A stretch of 64,000 nt of DNA, taken from Symsagittifera roscoffensis. Taxonomy: Eukaryota > Xenacoelomorpha > Acoela > Convolutidae. The number at the start of each line of letters is the position of its first letter. Positions within the stretch are counted from its first letter, which is position 1. Positions 29,573 through 43,056 of the stretch are shown here, piece by piece. The notes beneath the pieces are model-generated. The model was not told the origin of the DNA. It saw only the letters and a program-made list of their open reading frames with translations, and made no database searches. The position numbers and the translations under genes were made by a program. Location: NCBI RefSeq assembly GCF_963678635.1, contig NC_087063.1, forward strand, positions 23,006,701-23,070,700. Reading direction: 5' to 3'.

Positions 29573-30280
29573 ATACCGTCACTCATTAGGAATGAGAAAG
29601 TGAAATGCCTGGATTATGACAAAGAGTACAGGAGAGCCAATGCAGCACGACATCTGTGAGTTATTTCTTGTCCTGATTGTAATTTTTGTACTTAAAACCA
29701 GCAGGAAAAATTTATTTTTCCATGGCAGCAAAAATCAATTTAAAACTACACGAAAGTCAAGCAAATGCGTAACGTGTGAGAAAGACTTTCCGAGATGTTA
29801 TTCACTTCAATAAAATTGCAAAAAAAAGAAACAGCATTAGTTGAAAGCAAGAAAAACAAGTGATTTGAATCAATTCATTTAGAAAAACATTTGAATAAAA
29901 TCTGTGAGAAAAATATTTGAATAATTTCATGGAAAACGTGGGGGATAGTGAAGAGTTAACAGATGAGTTGAATGTCTGTCAACACTTCTTAACGAACACT
30001 GAGATGGAAAAGGGACACCACAAGGTAAACAATTTTCAGCTTTCGAAACTAGATTTCAATCTAGATATTGAGAAACTGGATCATGTTTTTGAAAAACTTG
30101 CGCAGCGAAAGTCAATATTACCCGGAGATTTGTTTTACATAATAAAGAAACCGTTTATGTAATACAGAAATGGTTGGTGAATATCATTATTCCTACGCTC
30201 ATAAAATTAACACTCTCCTCGATAAACCTATTTTGCTTTGCATTAAAGCAGAGTTGATGACTTTACAGAGAAACTAAGTG
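29573..30280 (+). pseudogene. Family B DNA polymerase pseudogene, N-terminal piece
   Basis: Starts after an acceptor-like CACTTTTTTCAG. It has the Cys-pair region (CPDCNFC in one frame, CVTCEKDF in another, as in C2H2 fingers) and then an open piece at 29917-30162 with DSEELTDELNVCQHF and a helix-rich tail. The frame is broken several times. The sequence then passes into module B, so no catalytic motif is present. Confidence 0.6.
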
Positions 30281-33200
30281 TTCCAACTAACTGTGAAGTT
30301 TTCAGATTAAATTTATTGAAAAAGTTTTTTTTCCAAATAAATCTGTACAAGTCAAATACTTTAGGAAGAATTTTTTGGACGATAAAAAATTAATTTAAAA
30401 ACAAAAAAACGTAAAAAAACACAATTTATTCAACATTACAGTTCTCAAGGAACATAGAGTCTTGTTAAATTTGGGACAGTTCTTTGAGTTCGCTCAAAGT
30501 ATTGTTGACATAGGCTTTTTTGTTTCCTTGTTATACTCTCTTTTTCCTTGAAGGGCCAAATTTGAATATAGGGAGGCTTGCTAATAATGTACTTCTTGAT
30601 CGTGATACAAACTTGTGTTCTATTATAGGTTGCTTTGTCCTACAATTTGATGCAGTTGGCAAGCTCCTGATCCATAGTAGCCCCTTTGTCAGAAGTAAGT
30701 TCTAATTTAGGAACGAGTCCAACGTTTTCAGCATCGTGAATAATAGTAATTTTACCTGCCGAGGTTGCTTTTTTTCTTTTTCACCAAGATGGACTTTTTG
30801 AGTTGCACCATTTCAATTTTTTTGAATACTTGGAAGTAGATTTCAAAGTAAGCTTTCCCCTTGTAGAAGTTTTGGGTCCAGGCAAATCTTCTAATTCTTG
30901 TATGATTTTTTGAAAACTCAGTACAATTGGAACAAGTTTTTTTCTCGAGTGCACTTTGAATAGAAGAGTAAATTGATCAGATGAAGTGAGATGAGACAAA
31001 TCATTATGAGGTTAAATTAAAAAGGAAGTAAACAGTATAAGTCAATCAATTAACCATAAGAAGAAATAGAACTATAAACGGAATTTTTGTGTGAAGTTTC
31101 CAAATATGAAACTTGTGCAGGCGTTAGTGCTTCGATATAAATCCACAAATTTGAGCAAAAATCACTGTTACAGTTGGTTGCTGCTATATGACAAGCTCTT
31201 CCCAGCTTTAATCCACGTTACTGTAAAAAACCGCTATTTATTTCCATTTCAAAGGATCTTTTTGAAAAATAAAAGGTAACCCAAGATTATCCACATACTT
31301 CTGATTGATTCAATTTGCAATCAATTGTTACAACGTTGAGTAAGTTTCTTTTTACATATCGAATAATTGACTGCTTTAACAATCTGTATAAAATTAGTTT
31401 TTATTCCCAGGTCATTTTCATCAATTCGTGAAGTTTCTAACCAATTTAATCGCGCTGTTCATCACTGTTTTGCAAGAGAAAAAGACAAAACTGTCTTAGT
31501 TGTTCAAAGAATATGTAAAAATCTCTTGAAATTTATAAACAAGATGTAAAGTTTTCTTCTGATATTTAAGAAGCTGCAAACTTTTTTTCAGTTTTTTAAA
31601 CAAGTTTAAAAAAAAATTTCAGATTTTTAAACAAAATGCAATAAAAACGTAAATAACCGAAGTTATTGTACATTAGAGCTCTCAATAAACAGAAAATTTT
31701 TTAAACTTTGGTAAAGTTCTTTGAATTGGTTCAAAGTATAGTTGACATAGGCAACTTGTTTTATTGCTCCCTTCTCTTTTGCCTTGATGAGCCAAATCTG
31801 ATTGTAGGAAAGTTTAATAACAATGTACGTCTTGATCGTGACACAAATTTGTCTTCTACTATATGTTATTTTGTCGTACGCTTTATTGCAGTTGGCAAGC
31901 TCCTGATCCATAGTTGGCTCTTTGTCAGAATTGAGTTATAGTTTAGGAACGAGTACAAGGTTTTAAGCATCGTAAATAACAGTATCTTCAACTGCAATCC
32001 TTGCTTCTCCTTCTTTTTCACCAAGATAGACTTGCGCTTTTTTTTGAGTTGCGCCAACTCATTTTGCTTGTTTACTTGGAAACTGGGTTCAAAGTAGTCT
32101 TTCCCCTCTTAAAATTTTTTGGTTCAAACAAATCTCCTAATTCTTGTATGATTTTTTGAAAATTCAATACGATTGGAACCAGTGTCTTTTCTTGAGTAAA
32201 TTTTGAATAGATGAGTAAACTGATCAGATGTGGAAAACTGAGATAAAAAATTTTGATAATAAATTAAAAGCGAAAAAAAGAATATATGTCATTGAATTAA
32301 ACATAAAAGGAAATAGAACTATAATCGAAGTTTTGTATGAAGTTTCCAAACATGGAAATTGTGCAGGCAATAGAGCTTCGATCTAAATCCACAACGCTAA
32401 GCAAAAATCATTGTTACCTTGTTACAAAAGAGTAAATTTCTTTTGACATTTCAAATAATCAATTGCTTTTACAATCTGTACAAAAACAGATTGTTTTCCA
32501 AACTTATTTTATCAACTCGTGAGGTTTTTAACCAAATTAGTCTCGGTTGTTCAAAGAAAATGCAAAAATAGCCTTAAACTTATAAACAAGATGTCATATT
32601 TTCTTCTGATCTTTATGAAGCTACAAACGTTTTTTCAATTTTTTAACAAGTTACAAAAACGTTTCAGTTTTTTCAACAAAATGCAAAAAAAAATTCAACT
32701 TTTTTTTGAAAAGACGCTAAACTGCTTCATTTTTTTTTAGCAAAAAACAAAAACTATTTCAATTGTTTTTTTTTGACAAGATACAAAATGTTTCAGTTTT
32801 TGGACGATTGGCAAAAAATTTTCGAGTATTTGTACTTTTGTGCAAATTTTTACTGTTTTTTATTACACTAACATGTGTGCAAAAGTTGTATTGCTATTAA
32901 CTTTGTTCCAATTGTTTTATCATTTGGTGTATTTTACACTGAGTTAGTTATCTCTGCTCCTTATTTCGTTCAAAAGTAAACACTTCGATTGAAAAAGTTA
33001 CATTACTAAATATGATAACTCTTTTTTGTACGAAACAAACGTACAAAATGTACAAAAAAGTAAGAGCCAGTATCTACTTCAACAAAATGAAATTCAACTG
33101 TTTTTTTTTATACCATACAGTAGTTCGACGAAATTCAATTGTTTTTTGATATACATTTTTTGAATAATGATAAAAATCATAAGAAAATTATTTTTAGAAA

Positions 33201-33486
33201 ATGCTAGACTCTGATTGATTTATCTTGTACAAACAGTGTTACTAAAAAAGTACTCGGTTCTGATTGCTTGATTTTCCCGAAGCCTGTCTTTTTGATTTTT
33301 TAAAAACTAAAAGCAATCGCTCCTTACTTTGTATAACTACTGGAATTTGCTAACATTAAACTGAACAATTCAAATTCAGTAAAAATATTCAATTAATTTT
33401 TTGGGACATTTCAAATCTTCTATAGTTGTAGGTACCGTGTGATTTTATTTAATTTTGGTTCATGCTAAAGCTCCCACTTTTTTCAG
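30281..33486 (+). repeat. Array block 4: modules B and A, minisatellite, tail
   Basis: B core about 30430-30705, A core about 31660-31941, minisatellite about 32570-32830. The inverted repeat at 33356-33385 is the only one with a damaged stem. A deletion after the A module (near 32420) removes the part found in block 3. Confidence 0.75.
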
Positions 33487-35692
33487 ATACCGTCACTCAT
33501 TAGGAATGAGAAAGTGAAATGCCTGGATTATGACAAAGAGTACAGGAGAGCCAATGCAGCACGACATCTCTGAATTATTTCTTGCCCTGATTGTAATTTT
33601 TGTACTTAAAACCAGCAGGAAAAATTTATTTTTCCATGGCAGCAAAAAGCAATTCAAAACCACATGAAAGTCAAGCAAATGCGTATCGTGTGAGAAAGAG
33701 TTTCCGAGATGTTGTTCACTTCAATAATATCGCAAGAAAAAGAAAAAGCATTAGTTGAAAGCGAGAAAAGCAAGTGATTTGAATCAATTCATTTAGAAAA
33801 ACATTTGAATAAAATCAGTGAGAAAAACATTTGAATAATTTCTTGGAATACGTGGGGGATAGTGAAGAGTTAACAGATGAGTTGAATGCCTGTCAACACT
33901 TCTTAACGGACACTGAGATGGAAAAGGGACGCCACAAGGTAAACAATTTTCAGCTTTCGAAACTAGATTTCAATCTAGATATTGAGAAACTGGATCAAGT
34001 TTTTGAAAAACTTGCGCAGCGAAAGTCAATATTACCCGGAGATTTGTTTTAACTAATAAAGAAACCGTTTATGTAATATAGAAATGGTTGGTGAAAATCA
34101 TTATTCTTACGCTCATGAAATTAACACACTCCTCGATAAACCTATTTTGCTTTGCATTAAAGCAGAGTTGACGACTATACAGAGAAAGCTCAATAGCATT
34201 TCGTTTTTAATTTGTTCGAATGGAACAATTATTCTTGAAACAATTATTGAAATAGATGCCAATCAGTTATATTCTTATTCCATGTGCCTAAAGGCCTGTA
34301 TACGAGATGGGACTACAATGAAGAAACACAAGAGTTTAAAGCAAGGGAACACCAAGTTCGTACGTTTGGAAATTTGGTCATGTCATATTTTTGAGCAGCC
34401 AGGCCAGAAACTAAAACTGAGAGCTACTGCACTACAGGAAGACAGAAAAAAAAGATTGCTTCAGCGTTGATGGTTGTTGCCATTTTTGCCCTTCTCAAGA
34501 AGCTAGACCTAGCCTAACTGATGATGATAATAAACGAGGAACCAAGAAAAGAGATATTGAAACGCTTCGAAAAGGTTAATTTTGAGAATAAGGATACTCG
34601 ATAGAAGAAGTGTGGGAGTTCAGTTCATGGGACCAGTTTAAGAAAAGCGTAGACGTGAAAGACCTCTTTATTTCAATTCACCACTCAAATTATTAGAAAT
34701 GAAATAATTTTCGATTACGGGCAAGGTTATCTTATTGTTACAGATGAACTAGAAGCAAAAATCTCCAATTTTCCACCTATTTTCAAAAATAATAATTTTA
34801 CCAGAATCGATATTGACGAATAGATGAAGAGTTATGCGGAAGAAAACGATCTGTTGAAACAGCCGCAGCGAATGTTGTTATCGAGCTTCAGGTTAACCTA
34901 CGGTACGCTTCTAACACCACTTTTCAATTTAATTTCAATCTTGGTCTACAGTGTACAAAAAATCGTCGATTTATACATTGTACACCGCGTAAAGTGTTCA
35001 ACAGTTTCGCTCAGTCTGGTGCTGATGCTAGGCGAGCCGAAGACAATATTCGAATGTCTGGTGTGGTAGCCGAGACAAAGAAATTGCTAGGAAATAGTTC
35101 CTAAAGCTATCAAACAAAGGACAAGTCAAAACCAACAATGACGAAAAATCCTGGTGACCAAAAGAACCATAAAGCTAAATAGCCAGTTCTTCAAGCGACT
35201 CAAAATTGTAGCTAAAGACATGTATGAAGTGTAGTTTGTTAAATCTACTATAGAACAGCGGAAACCAATTATGGTATGATTTTTTACAGATTCCCCTTAT
35301 TTGGCTTTGGCAGAAGAAAATTTATACGGATGTATCACTCGCTACAAGCAAACAGAATGGAATGAAAATCAAAGCCAGGATTGTCGAAACAATTTTAGAG
35401 CAGATTCGAAAAAAAACTTTTTTCACCCCAACTAGCTCCTTCAAAAACAAAAAAACAAAATAAGAGAGAACCAGAGTTTTCAAAGAGAAGTTCAGATGCA
35501 CCGAATAGTTGTGCCTCTGTAGTCAAATTTATTGCTCTTACGATAGTAAAAGTTCAAAGTATAAATTTAGCAGTAAAGAATTGAACAAACGCACAATAAA
35601 AAACTTAGGAGACGGTCGAATGGTAAAGTATCGACAAACATTGGATAGAGCAGTGAATTTGTTATCAACCATTAGAGGAGTTGAAACGTTGA
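33487..35692 (+). pseudogene. Family B DNA polymerase pseudogene, most complete copy
   Basis: Runs through the Cys-pair region, the helical N-terminal part (33831-34052), and an open piece at 34084-34470 with polymerase motif A as DANQLYSYSM (34255-34284). A CHFCPSQEARPSL zinc-binding-like segment follows near 34490-34510. Motif B is KLLGNSS at about 35080-35103, where a stop replaces the following Tyr-Gly context. Motif C is degraded to TDSPYLAL near 35290-35313. The C-terminal part (YDSKSSKYKFSSKELNKR) is at 35535-35590. These motifs in this order mark a protein-primed type B polymerase of the Polinton/Maverick or related virus-like class. Many stops and frameshifts make it non-functional. 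At about 35692 it fuses in frame with module B. Confidence 0.75.
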
Positions 35693-38430
35693 ATGTAGGG
35701 AGGCTTGCTAATAATGTACTTCTTGATCGTTACTTAAACTTGTGTTCTATTATAGTTTGCTTTGTCCCACAATTTTTTGCAGTTGGCAAGCTCCTGATCC
35801 ATAGTTGACCCTTTGTCAGAAGTAAGTTCTATTTAGGAACAAGTCCAGCATCGTGAATTACAGTATTTTTACATGCCGAGGCTGCTTTTTCTTCTTTTTC
35901 ACCAAGATGGACTTTTTGAGTTGCACTATTTCAATTTTTTGAATACTTGGAAGTAGGTTTCAAAGTAAACTTTCCCCTTGTGGAATTTTTGGGTCCAGGC
36001 AAATCTCCTAATTCTTGTATGATTTTTTGAAAACTCAGTACAATTGTAACAAGTTTTTTTCTCGATTGCACTTTGAATAAAAGAGTAAATTGATCAGATG
36101 AAGTGAGATGAGGCAATCATTATGAGGTTAAATTAAAAGGGAAGTAAACAGTATAAGTCAATCAATTAACCATAAAAAGAAATAGAACTATAAACGGAAT
36201 TTTTGGGTAAAGTTTCCAATTTTGAAACTTGTGCAGGCGTAAGTGCTTCTATATAAATCCACAAATTTGAGCAAAAATCATTGTTACAGTTGGTTGCTGC
36301 TATATGCCAAGCTCTTCCCAGCTTTAATCCACGTTACTGTAAAAAATCGCTAATTATTTCCATTTCAAAAGATCTTTTTTAAAAATAAAAGGTAACCCAA
36401 GATTATCCACATACTTCTGATTGATTCAATTTGCAATCAATTGTTACAACGTTGAGTAAGTTTCTTTTTACAAATCGAATAATTGACTGCCTCAACAATC
36501 TGTATAAAATTAGTTTTTTTCCCATGTCATTTCATCAACTAGTGAAGTTTCTAACCAATTTAATTGCCCTGTTCATCACAGTTTTACAAGAAAAAAAGAC
36601 AAAACTGTCTCAGTTGTTCAAAGAATATGCAAAAGTCTCTTGAAATTTATAAACAAAATATAAAATTTTCTTCTGACACTTAAGAAGCTGCTAACTTTTT
36701 TCAATTTTCTAAACAAGTTAAAAAAACTCTTTTCAGTTTTTCAAACAAAATGCAATAAAAACGTAAATAACACAATTTTTTGTACAGTAGAGCTCTCAAT
36801 AAATATAAAATCTTTTTAACTTTGTAATTTGTTCAAAGTATAGTTGACATAGGCAACTTGTTTCATTGCTTCCTTCTCTTTTGCCTTGATGAGCCAAATC
36901 TGATTGTAGGAAAGTTTAAACACAATGTATGTCTTGATCGTGACACAAATTTGTCTTCTACTATATGTTGTTATGTCGTAGGCTTTATTGCAGTTGGCAA
37001 GCTCCTGATCATTAGTTGGCTCTTTGTCAGAATTGAGATATAATTTAAGAACGAGTACAAGGTTCTAAGCATCGTAAATAACAGTTCTCCTTCTTTTTCA
37101 CCAAAATAGACTTGCTCTTTTTTTTTGAGTTGCACCAACTCATTTTTCTTGAATACTTGGAAGCTGGGTTCAAAGTAGTCTTTCCCCTCTTAAAATTTTT
37201 TGGTTCAAACAAATCTCCTAATTCTTGTATGATTTTTTGAAAATTCAATACGATTGGAACCAGTGTCTTTTCTTGAGTAAATTATGAATAGATGAGTATA
37301 CTGATCAGATGTGGAAAACTGAGATAAAAAATTTTGATAATAAATTAAAAGCGAATTAAAGAATATATTTCATTTAATTAAACATAAAAGGAAATAGAAC
37401 TATAATCGAAGTTTTGTATGAGATTTCCAAACATGGAAATTGTGTAGGCAATAGTGCTTCGATCTAAATCCACAACACTAAGCGCAAATCATTGTTACCT
37501 TGTTACAAAAGAGTAAATTTCTTTTGGCATTTCAAATAATCAATTGCTTTTACAATCTGTACAAAAACAGATTGTTTTCCAAACTTATTTTATCAACTCG
37601 TGAAGTTTTTAACCAAATTAGTCTCGGTTGTTCAAAGAAAATGCAAAAATAGCTTTAAACTTATAAACAAGATGTCATATTTTCTTCTGATCTTTATGAA
37701 GCTACAAACGTTTTTTCAATTTTTTAACAAGCTACAAAAACGTTTCAGTTTTTTCAACAAAATGCAAAAAAAATTCAACTTTTTTTTGAAAAGACCCTAA
37801 ACTGCTTCATTTTTTTAAGCAAAAAACAAAAATTATTTCAATTGTTTTTTTTGACAAGATGCAAAAATGTTTCAGTTTTTGGACGATAGGCAAAAAATTT
37901 TCGAGTATTTGTACTTTTGTGCAAATTTTTACTGTTTTTTATTTCACTAACATGTGTGCAAAAGTTGTATTGCTATTAACTTTGTTCCAATTGTTTTATC
38001 ATTTGGTGTATTTTACACTGAGTTAGTTATCTCTGATTTTTTTCTACATTACAGAAGTTCGAGTAAATTCAATTGTTTTTTGATATACATTTTTCGAATA
38101 ATGATAAAAATCATTAGAAAATTACTTTTAGAAAACGCTAGACTCTGATTGCTTTATTTTGTACAAACAGTATTACTAAAAAAATACTCGGTTCTGATTG
38201 CTTGATTTTCCCGAAGCCTTTCTTTTTGATTTTTCAAAAATTAAAAGCATTCGCTCTTTACTTTGTATAACTACTGGAATTTGCTAACATTATACTGAAC
38301 AATTCAAGTTCAGTATAAATATTAAATTAATTTTTTGGGACATTTCAAATCTCCTATAGTTGTAGGTACCGTGTGATTTTATTTAATTTTGGTTCATGCT
38401 AAAGCTCCCACTTTTTTAAAAAAAACCGTC
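35693..38430 (+). repeat. Array block 5: truncated module B, module A, minisatellite, tail
   Basis: Begins in the middle of module B (GTAGGGAGGCTTGC), directly joined to the polymerase C-terminal region. A core about 36780-37043, minisatellite about 37650-37910, inverted repeat 38290-38318. Confidence 0.75.
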
Positions 38431-39126
38431 ACTCATTAGGAATGAGAAAGTGAAATGCCAGGATTATGACAAAGAGTACAGGAGAGCCAATGCAGCACGA
38501 CATCTCTGAGTTATTCCTTGTCCTGATTGTAATTTTTGTACTTAAGATCAGCAGGAAAAATTTATTATTCCATGGCAGCAAAAATCAATTCAAAACCACA
38601 CGAAAGTCAAGCAAATGCGTATCGTGAGAGAAAGACATTCCGAGATGTTATTCACTTCATTAAAATTGCAAAAAAAAGAAACAGCATTAGTTGAAAGCGA
38701 GAAAAACAAGTGATTTGAATCAATTCATTTAGAAAAAAATTTGAATAAAATCAGTGAGAAAAAGTCTGTATAATTTTTTGGAATACGTGGGGGATAGTGA
38801 AGAGTTAACAAACGAGTTGAATGCCTGTCAACGCTTCTCAACGGACACTGAGATGGAAAAGGGACGCCACAAGGTAAGGAGTTTTCAGCTTTCGAAACTA
38901 GATTTCAAAATAGATATTGAGAAACTGGATCAAGTTTTTGAAAAAATTTGCGCAGCGAAAGTCAATTTTACCCGTAGATTTGTTTTATCTAAAAAAAACG
39001 GTTTATGTAATATAGAAATGGTTGGTGAATATCATTATTCCTATGCTCATGAAATTAACACTCTCCTCGATAAACCTATTTTGCTTTGCATTAAAGCAGA
39101 GTTGACGACTTTACAGAGAGACTAAG
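38431..39126 (+). pseudogene. Family B DNA polymerase pseudogene, N-terminal piece
   Basis: An open piece of 123 codons at 38754-39125 joins the DSEELTNELNACQRF segment to the SYAHEINTLLDKP segment without a stop, the best preserved N-terminal frame in the array. It ends at the junction with module B. The same 123 codons recur unchanged at 42683-43054. Confidence 0.65.
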
Positions 39127-42100
39127 TGTCCTAACTAAGTGTGAAGTTTTCAGATTAAATTTATTAAAAAAACTTTTTTCCAAATAAAACTGTACAAGTC
39201 AAATACTTAAGGAAGAATTTTTTGGACGATAAATAATTAATTTAAAAATAAAAAAAATGTAAAAAACACAATTTATTGAAGATTACAGTTCTCAATGAAC
39301 ATAGAGTCTTGTTAAATTTGGGACAGTTCTTTGAGATCGCTCAAAGTATAGTTGACATAGGCTTTTTGTTTCTTGTTATACTCTCTTTTTCATTGAAGAG
39401 CCAAATTTGAATGTAGGGAGGCTTGCTAATAATGTACTTCTTGATCGTGACACAAACTTGTGTTCTATTATAGGTTGCTTTGTCCTACATTTTGTTGCAG
39501 TTGGCAAGCTCCTGATTCCTAGTTGCCCCTTTGTCAGAAGTAAATTCTAATTTAGGAACGAGTCCAATGTTTTCAGCATTGTGAATAACAGTAATTTTAC
39601 CTGCCGAGGTTGCTTTTTCTTCTTTTTCACCAAGATGGATTTTTTGAGTTGCACTATATCAATTTTTTTGAATACTTGGAACAAGTTCTTTTCTCGAGTG
39701 CACTTTGAATAAAGGAGTAAATTGATCAGATGAAGTGAGATGAGACAAATCATTATGAGGTTAAATTAAAAGGGAAGTAAACAGTTTAAGTCAATCAATT
39801 AACCATAAAAAGAAATAGAACTATAAACGGAATTTTTGGGTGAAGTTTCCAATTTTGAAACTTGTGCAGGCGTTAGTGCTTCTATATAAATCCACAAATT
39901 TGAGCAAAAATCATTGTTACAGTTGGTTGCTGCTATATGCCAAGCTCTTCCCAGCTTTAATCCACGTTAATGTAAAAAAATCGCTATTTATTTCCATTTC
40001 CAATGATCTTATTGAAAAATAAAAGGTAACCCAGGATTATCCACATACTTCTGATTGATTCAGTTTGCAATCAATTGTTACAAAATTGAGTAAGTTTCAT
40101 TTTACATATCGAATAATTGACTGCCTTAACAATTAGTTTTTATTCCCAGGTCATTTTCATCAACTTGTGAAGTTTCTAACCAATTTAATCGCGCTATTCA
40201 TCACAGTTTTGCAAGAGAAAAAGACAAAACTGTCTTAGTTGTTCAAAGAATATGTAAAAGTTTCTTGAAATGTATAAACAAGATGTAAAGTTTCCTTCTG
40301 ATATTTAAGAAGCTGCAAACTTTTTTTCAGTTTTCTAAACAAGTTTAAAAAATCTTTTCAGATTTTTGAACAAAATGCAATAAAAACGTAACTAACACAA
40401 GTTATTGTACATTAGAGCTCTCAATAAACAGAAAATCTTTTTAACTTCGGAAAAGTTCTTTGAATTGGTTCAAAGTATAGTTGACATAGGCAACTTGTTT
40501 CATTGCTTCCTTCTCTTTTGCCTTGATGAGCCAAATCTGATTGTAGGAAAGTTTAATAACAATGTACGTCTTGATCGTGACACAAAATTGTCTTCTGCTA
40601 TATGTTGCTATGTCGTACGCTTTATTGCATTTGGCAAGCTCCTGATCCATAGTTGACTCTTTGTCACAATTGAGTTATAGTTTAGTAACGAGTACAAGGT
40701 TTTAAGCATCGTAAATAACAGTTTTTTCAACTGCAATCATTGCTTCTCCTTCTTTTTCACCAAAATAGACTTGCTCTTTTTTTTGAGTTGCACCAACTCA
40801 TTTTTCTTGAATACTTGGAAGCTGGGTTCAAAGTAGTCTTTCACCTCTTAAAATTTTTTGGTACAAACAAATCTCCTAATTCTTGTATGATTTTTTGAAA
40901 ATTCAATACGATTGGAACCAGTGTCTTTTCTTGAGTAAATTTTGAATAGATGGGTAAACTGATCAGATGTGGAAAATTGAGACAAAAATTTTTGATAATA
41001 AATTAAAAGCGAAATAAAGAATATATGTCATTTAATTAAACATAAAAAGAAATAGAACTATAATCGAAGTTTTTTATGAAGTTTCCAAACATGGAAATTG
41101 TGTAGGCGATAGTGCTTCGTTATAAATCCACAACACTAAGCGAAAATCATTGTTACATTTGGCTGCTGCTAAGTGCCAAGCTCTTCCCAGCTTTAATTCA
41201 AGTTACTGTAAAAAATCGCTATTAGTTTCCATTTCCTACTGAAAATAAATAGTAGCCGAAAATTAATCACAAACTTCTGATTGATTCAATTTGCGATCAA
41301 TTGTTACAACGTTGAGTAAATTTCTTTTGACATTTCAAATAATCAATTGCTTTTACAATCTGTACAAAACAGATTGTTTTCCAAATTTATTTCATCAACT
41401 CGCGAAATTTTTAATCAAATTAGTCGCAAAAAAAAATTGTCTCGGTTGTTCAAAGAGTATGCAAAAATAGCTTTAAACTTATAAACAAGATGTCATATTT
41501 TCTTCTGATCTTTATGAAGCTACAAACGTTTTTTCAATTTTTTAACAAGTTACAAAAACGTTTCAGTTTTTTCAACAAAATGCGACAAAATTTTCAATTT
41601 CTTTTTAAAAGACGCTAAACTGCTTCTCTTTTCTAAGCAAAAAACAAAAAATATTTTAATTGTTTTTTCGACAAGATGCAAAAATGTTTCAGTTTTTGGA
41701 CGATAGGCAAAAAATTTTCAAGTATTTGTACTTTTGTGCAAATTTTTACTGTTTTTTATAACACGTGTGCAAAAGTTGTATTGCTATTAACTTTGTTCCA
41801 ATTGTTTTATCATTTGGTGTATTTTACACTGAGTTATTCATCTCTGCTCCTTATTTCGTTCAAAAGTAAACTCTTCGATTGAGTAAGTTACATTAATAAA
41901 TCTGATAATTCTTTTTTGTACGAAACAAACGTCTAAAAATTACAAAAAAAAAATAAGACTCAATATCTACTTCATCAAAATGAAATTCAACTGGATTTTT
42001 TTATACCATACAGTAGTTCGAGTAAATTCAATTGTTTTTTGATATACTTTTTTCGAATAATGATAAAAATCATTAGCAAATTACTTTTAGAAAACGCTAG

Positions 42101-42350
42101 ACTCTGATTGCTTTATTTTGTACAAACAGTGTTACTAAAAAAATACTCGGTTCTGATTGCTTGATTTTCCCGAAGCATTCGCTCTTTACTTTGTATAACT
42201 ACTGGAATTTGCTAACATTATACTGAACAATTCAAGTTCAGTATAAATATTAAATTAATTTTTTGGGACGTTTCAAATCTTCTATAGTTGTAGGTACCGT
42301 GTGATTTTATTTAATTTTGGTTCATGCTAAAGCTCCCACTTTTTTTTTAA
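39127..42350 (+). repeat. Array block 6: modules B and A, minisatellite, tail
   Basis: B core about 39290-39545, A core 40405-40656, minisatellite about 41460-41740, inverted repeat 42218-42246. The polymerase piece and modules are nearly identical to the next unit. Confidence 0.8.
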
Positions 42351-43056
42351 AAACCGTCACTCATTAGGAATGAGAAAGTGAAATGCCAGGATTATGACAA
42401 GGAGTACAGGAGAGCCAATGCAGCACGACATCTCTGAGTTATTCCTTGTCCTGATTGTAATTTTTGTACTTAAGATCAGCAGGAAAAATTTTTTTATTCC
42501 ATGGCAGCAAAAATCAATTCAAAACCACACGAAAGTCAAGCAAATGCGTATCGTGAGAGAAAGACATTCCGAGATGTTATTCACTTCATTAAAATTGCAA
42601 AAAAAAGAAACAGCATTAGTTGAAAGCGAGAAAAACAAGTGATTTGAATCAATTCATTTAGAAAAAAATTTGAATAAAATCAGTGAGAAAAAGTCTGTAT
42701 AATTTTTTGGAATACGTGGGGGATAGTGAAGAGTTAACAAACGAGTTGAATGCCTGTCAACGCTTCTCAACGGACACTGAGATGGAAAAGGGACGCCACA
42801 AGGTAAGGAGTTTTCAGCTTTCGAAACTAGATTTCAAAATAGATATTGAGAAACTGGATCAAGTTTTTGAAAAAATTTGCGCAGCGAAAGTCAATTTTAC
42901 CCGTAGATTTGTTTTATCTAAAAAAAACGGTTTATGTAATATAGAAATGGTTGGTGAATATCATTATTCCTATGCTCATGAAATTAACACTCTCCTCGAT
43001 AAACCTATTTTGCTTTGCATTAAAGCAGAGTTGACGACTTTACAGAGAGACTAAGT
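42351..43056 (+). pseudogene. Family B DNA polymerase pseudogene, N-terminal piece (twin)
   Basis: Translates to the same 123 residues at 42683-43054 as the copy at 38754-39125, so the two units were duplicated very recently. Confidence 0.65.
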
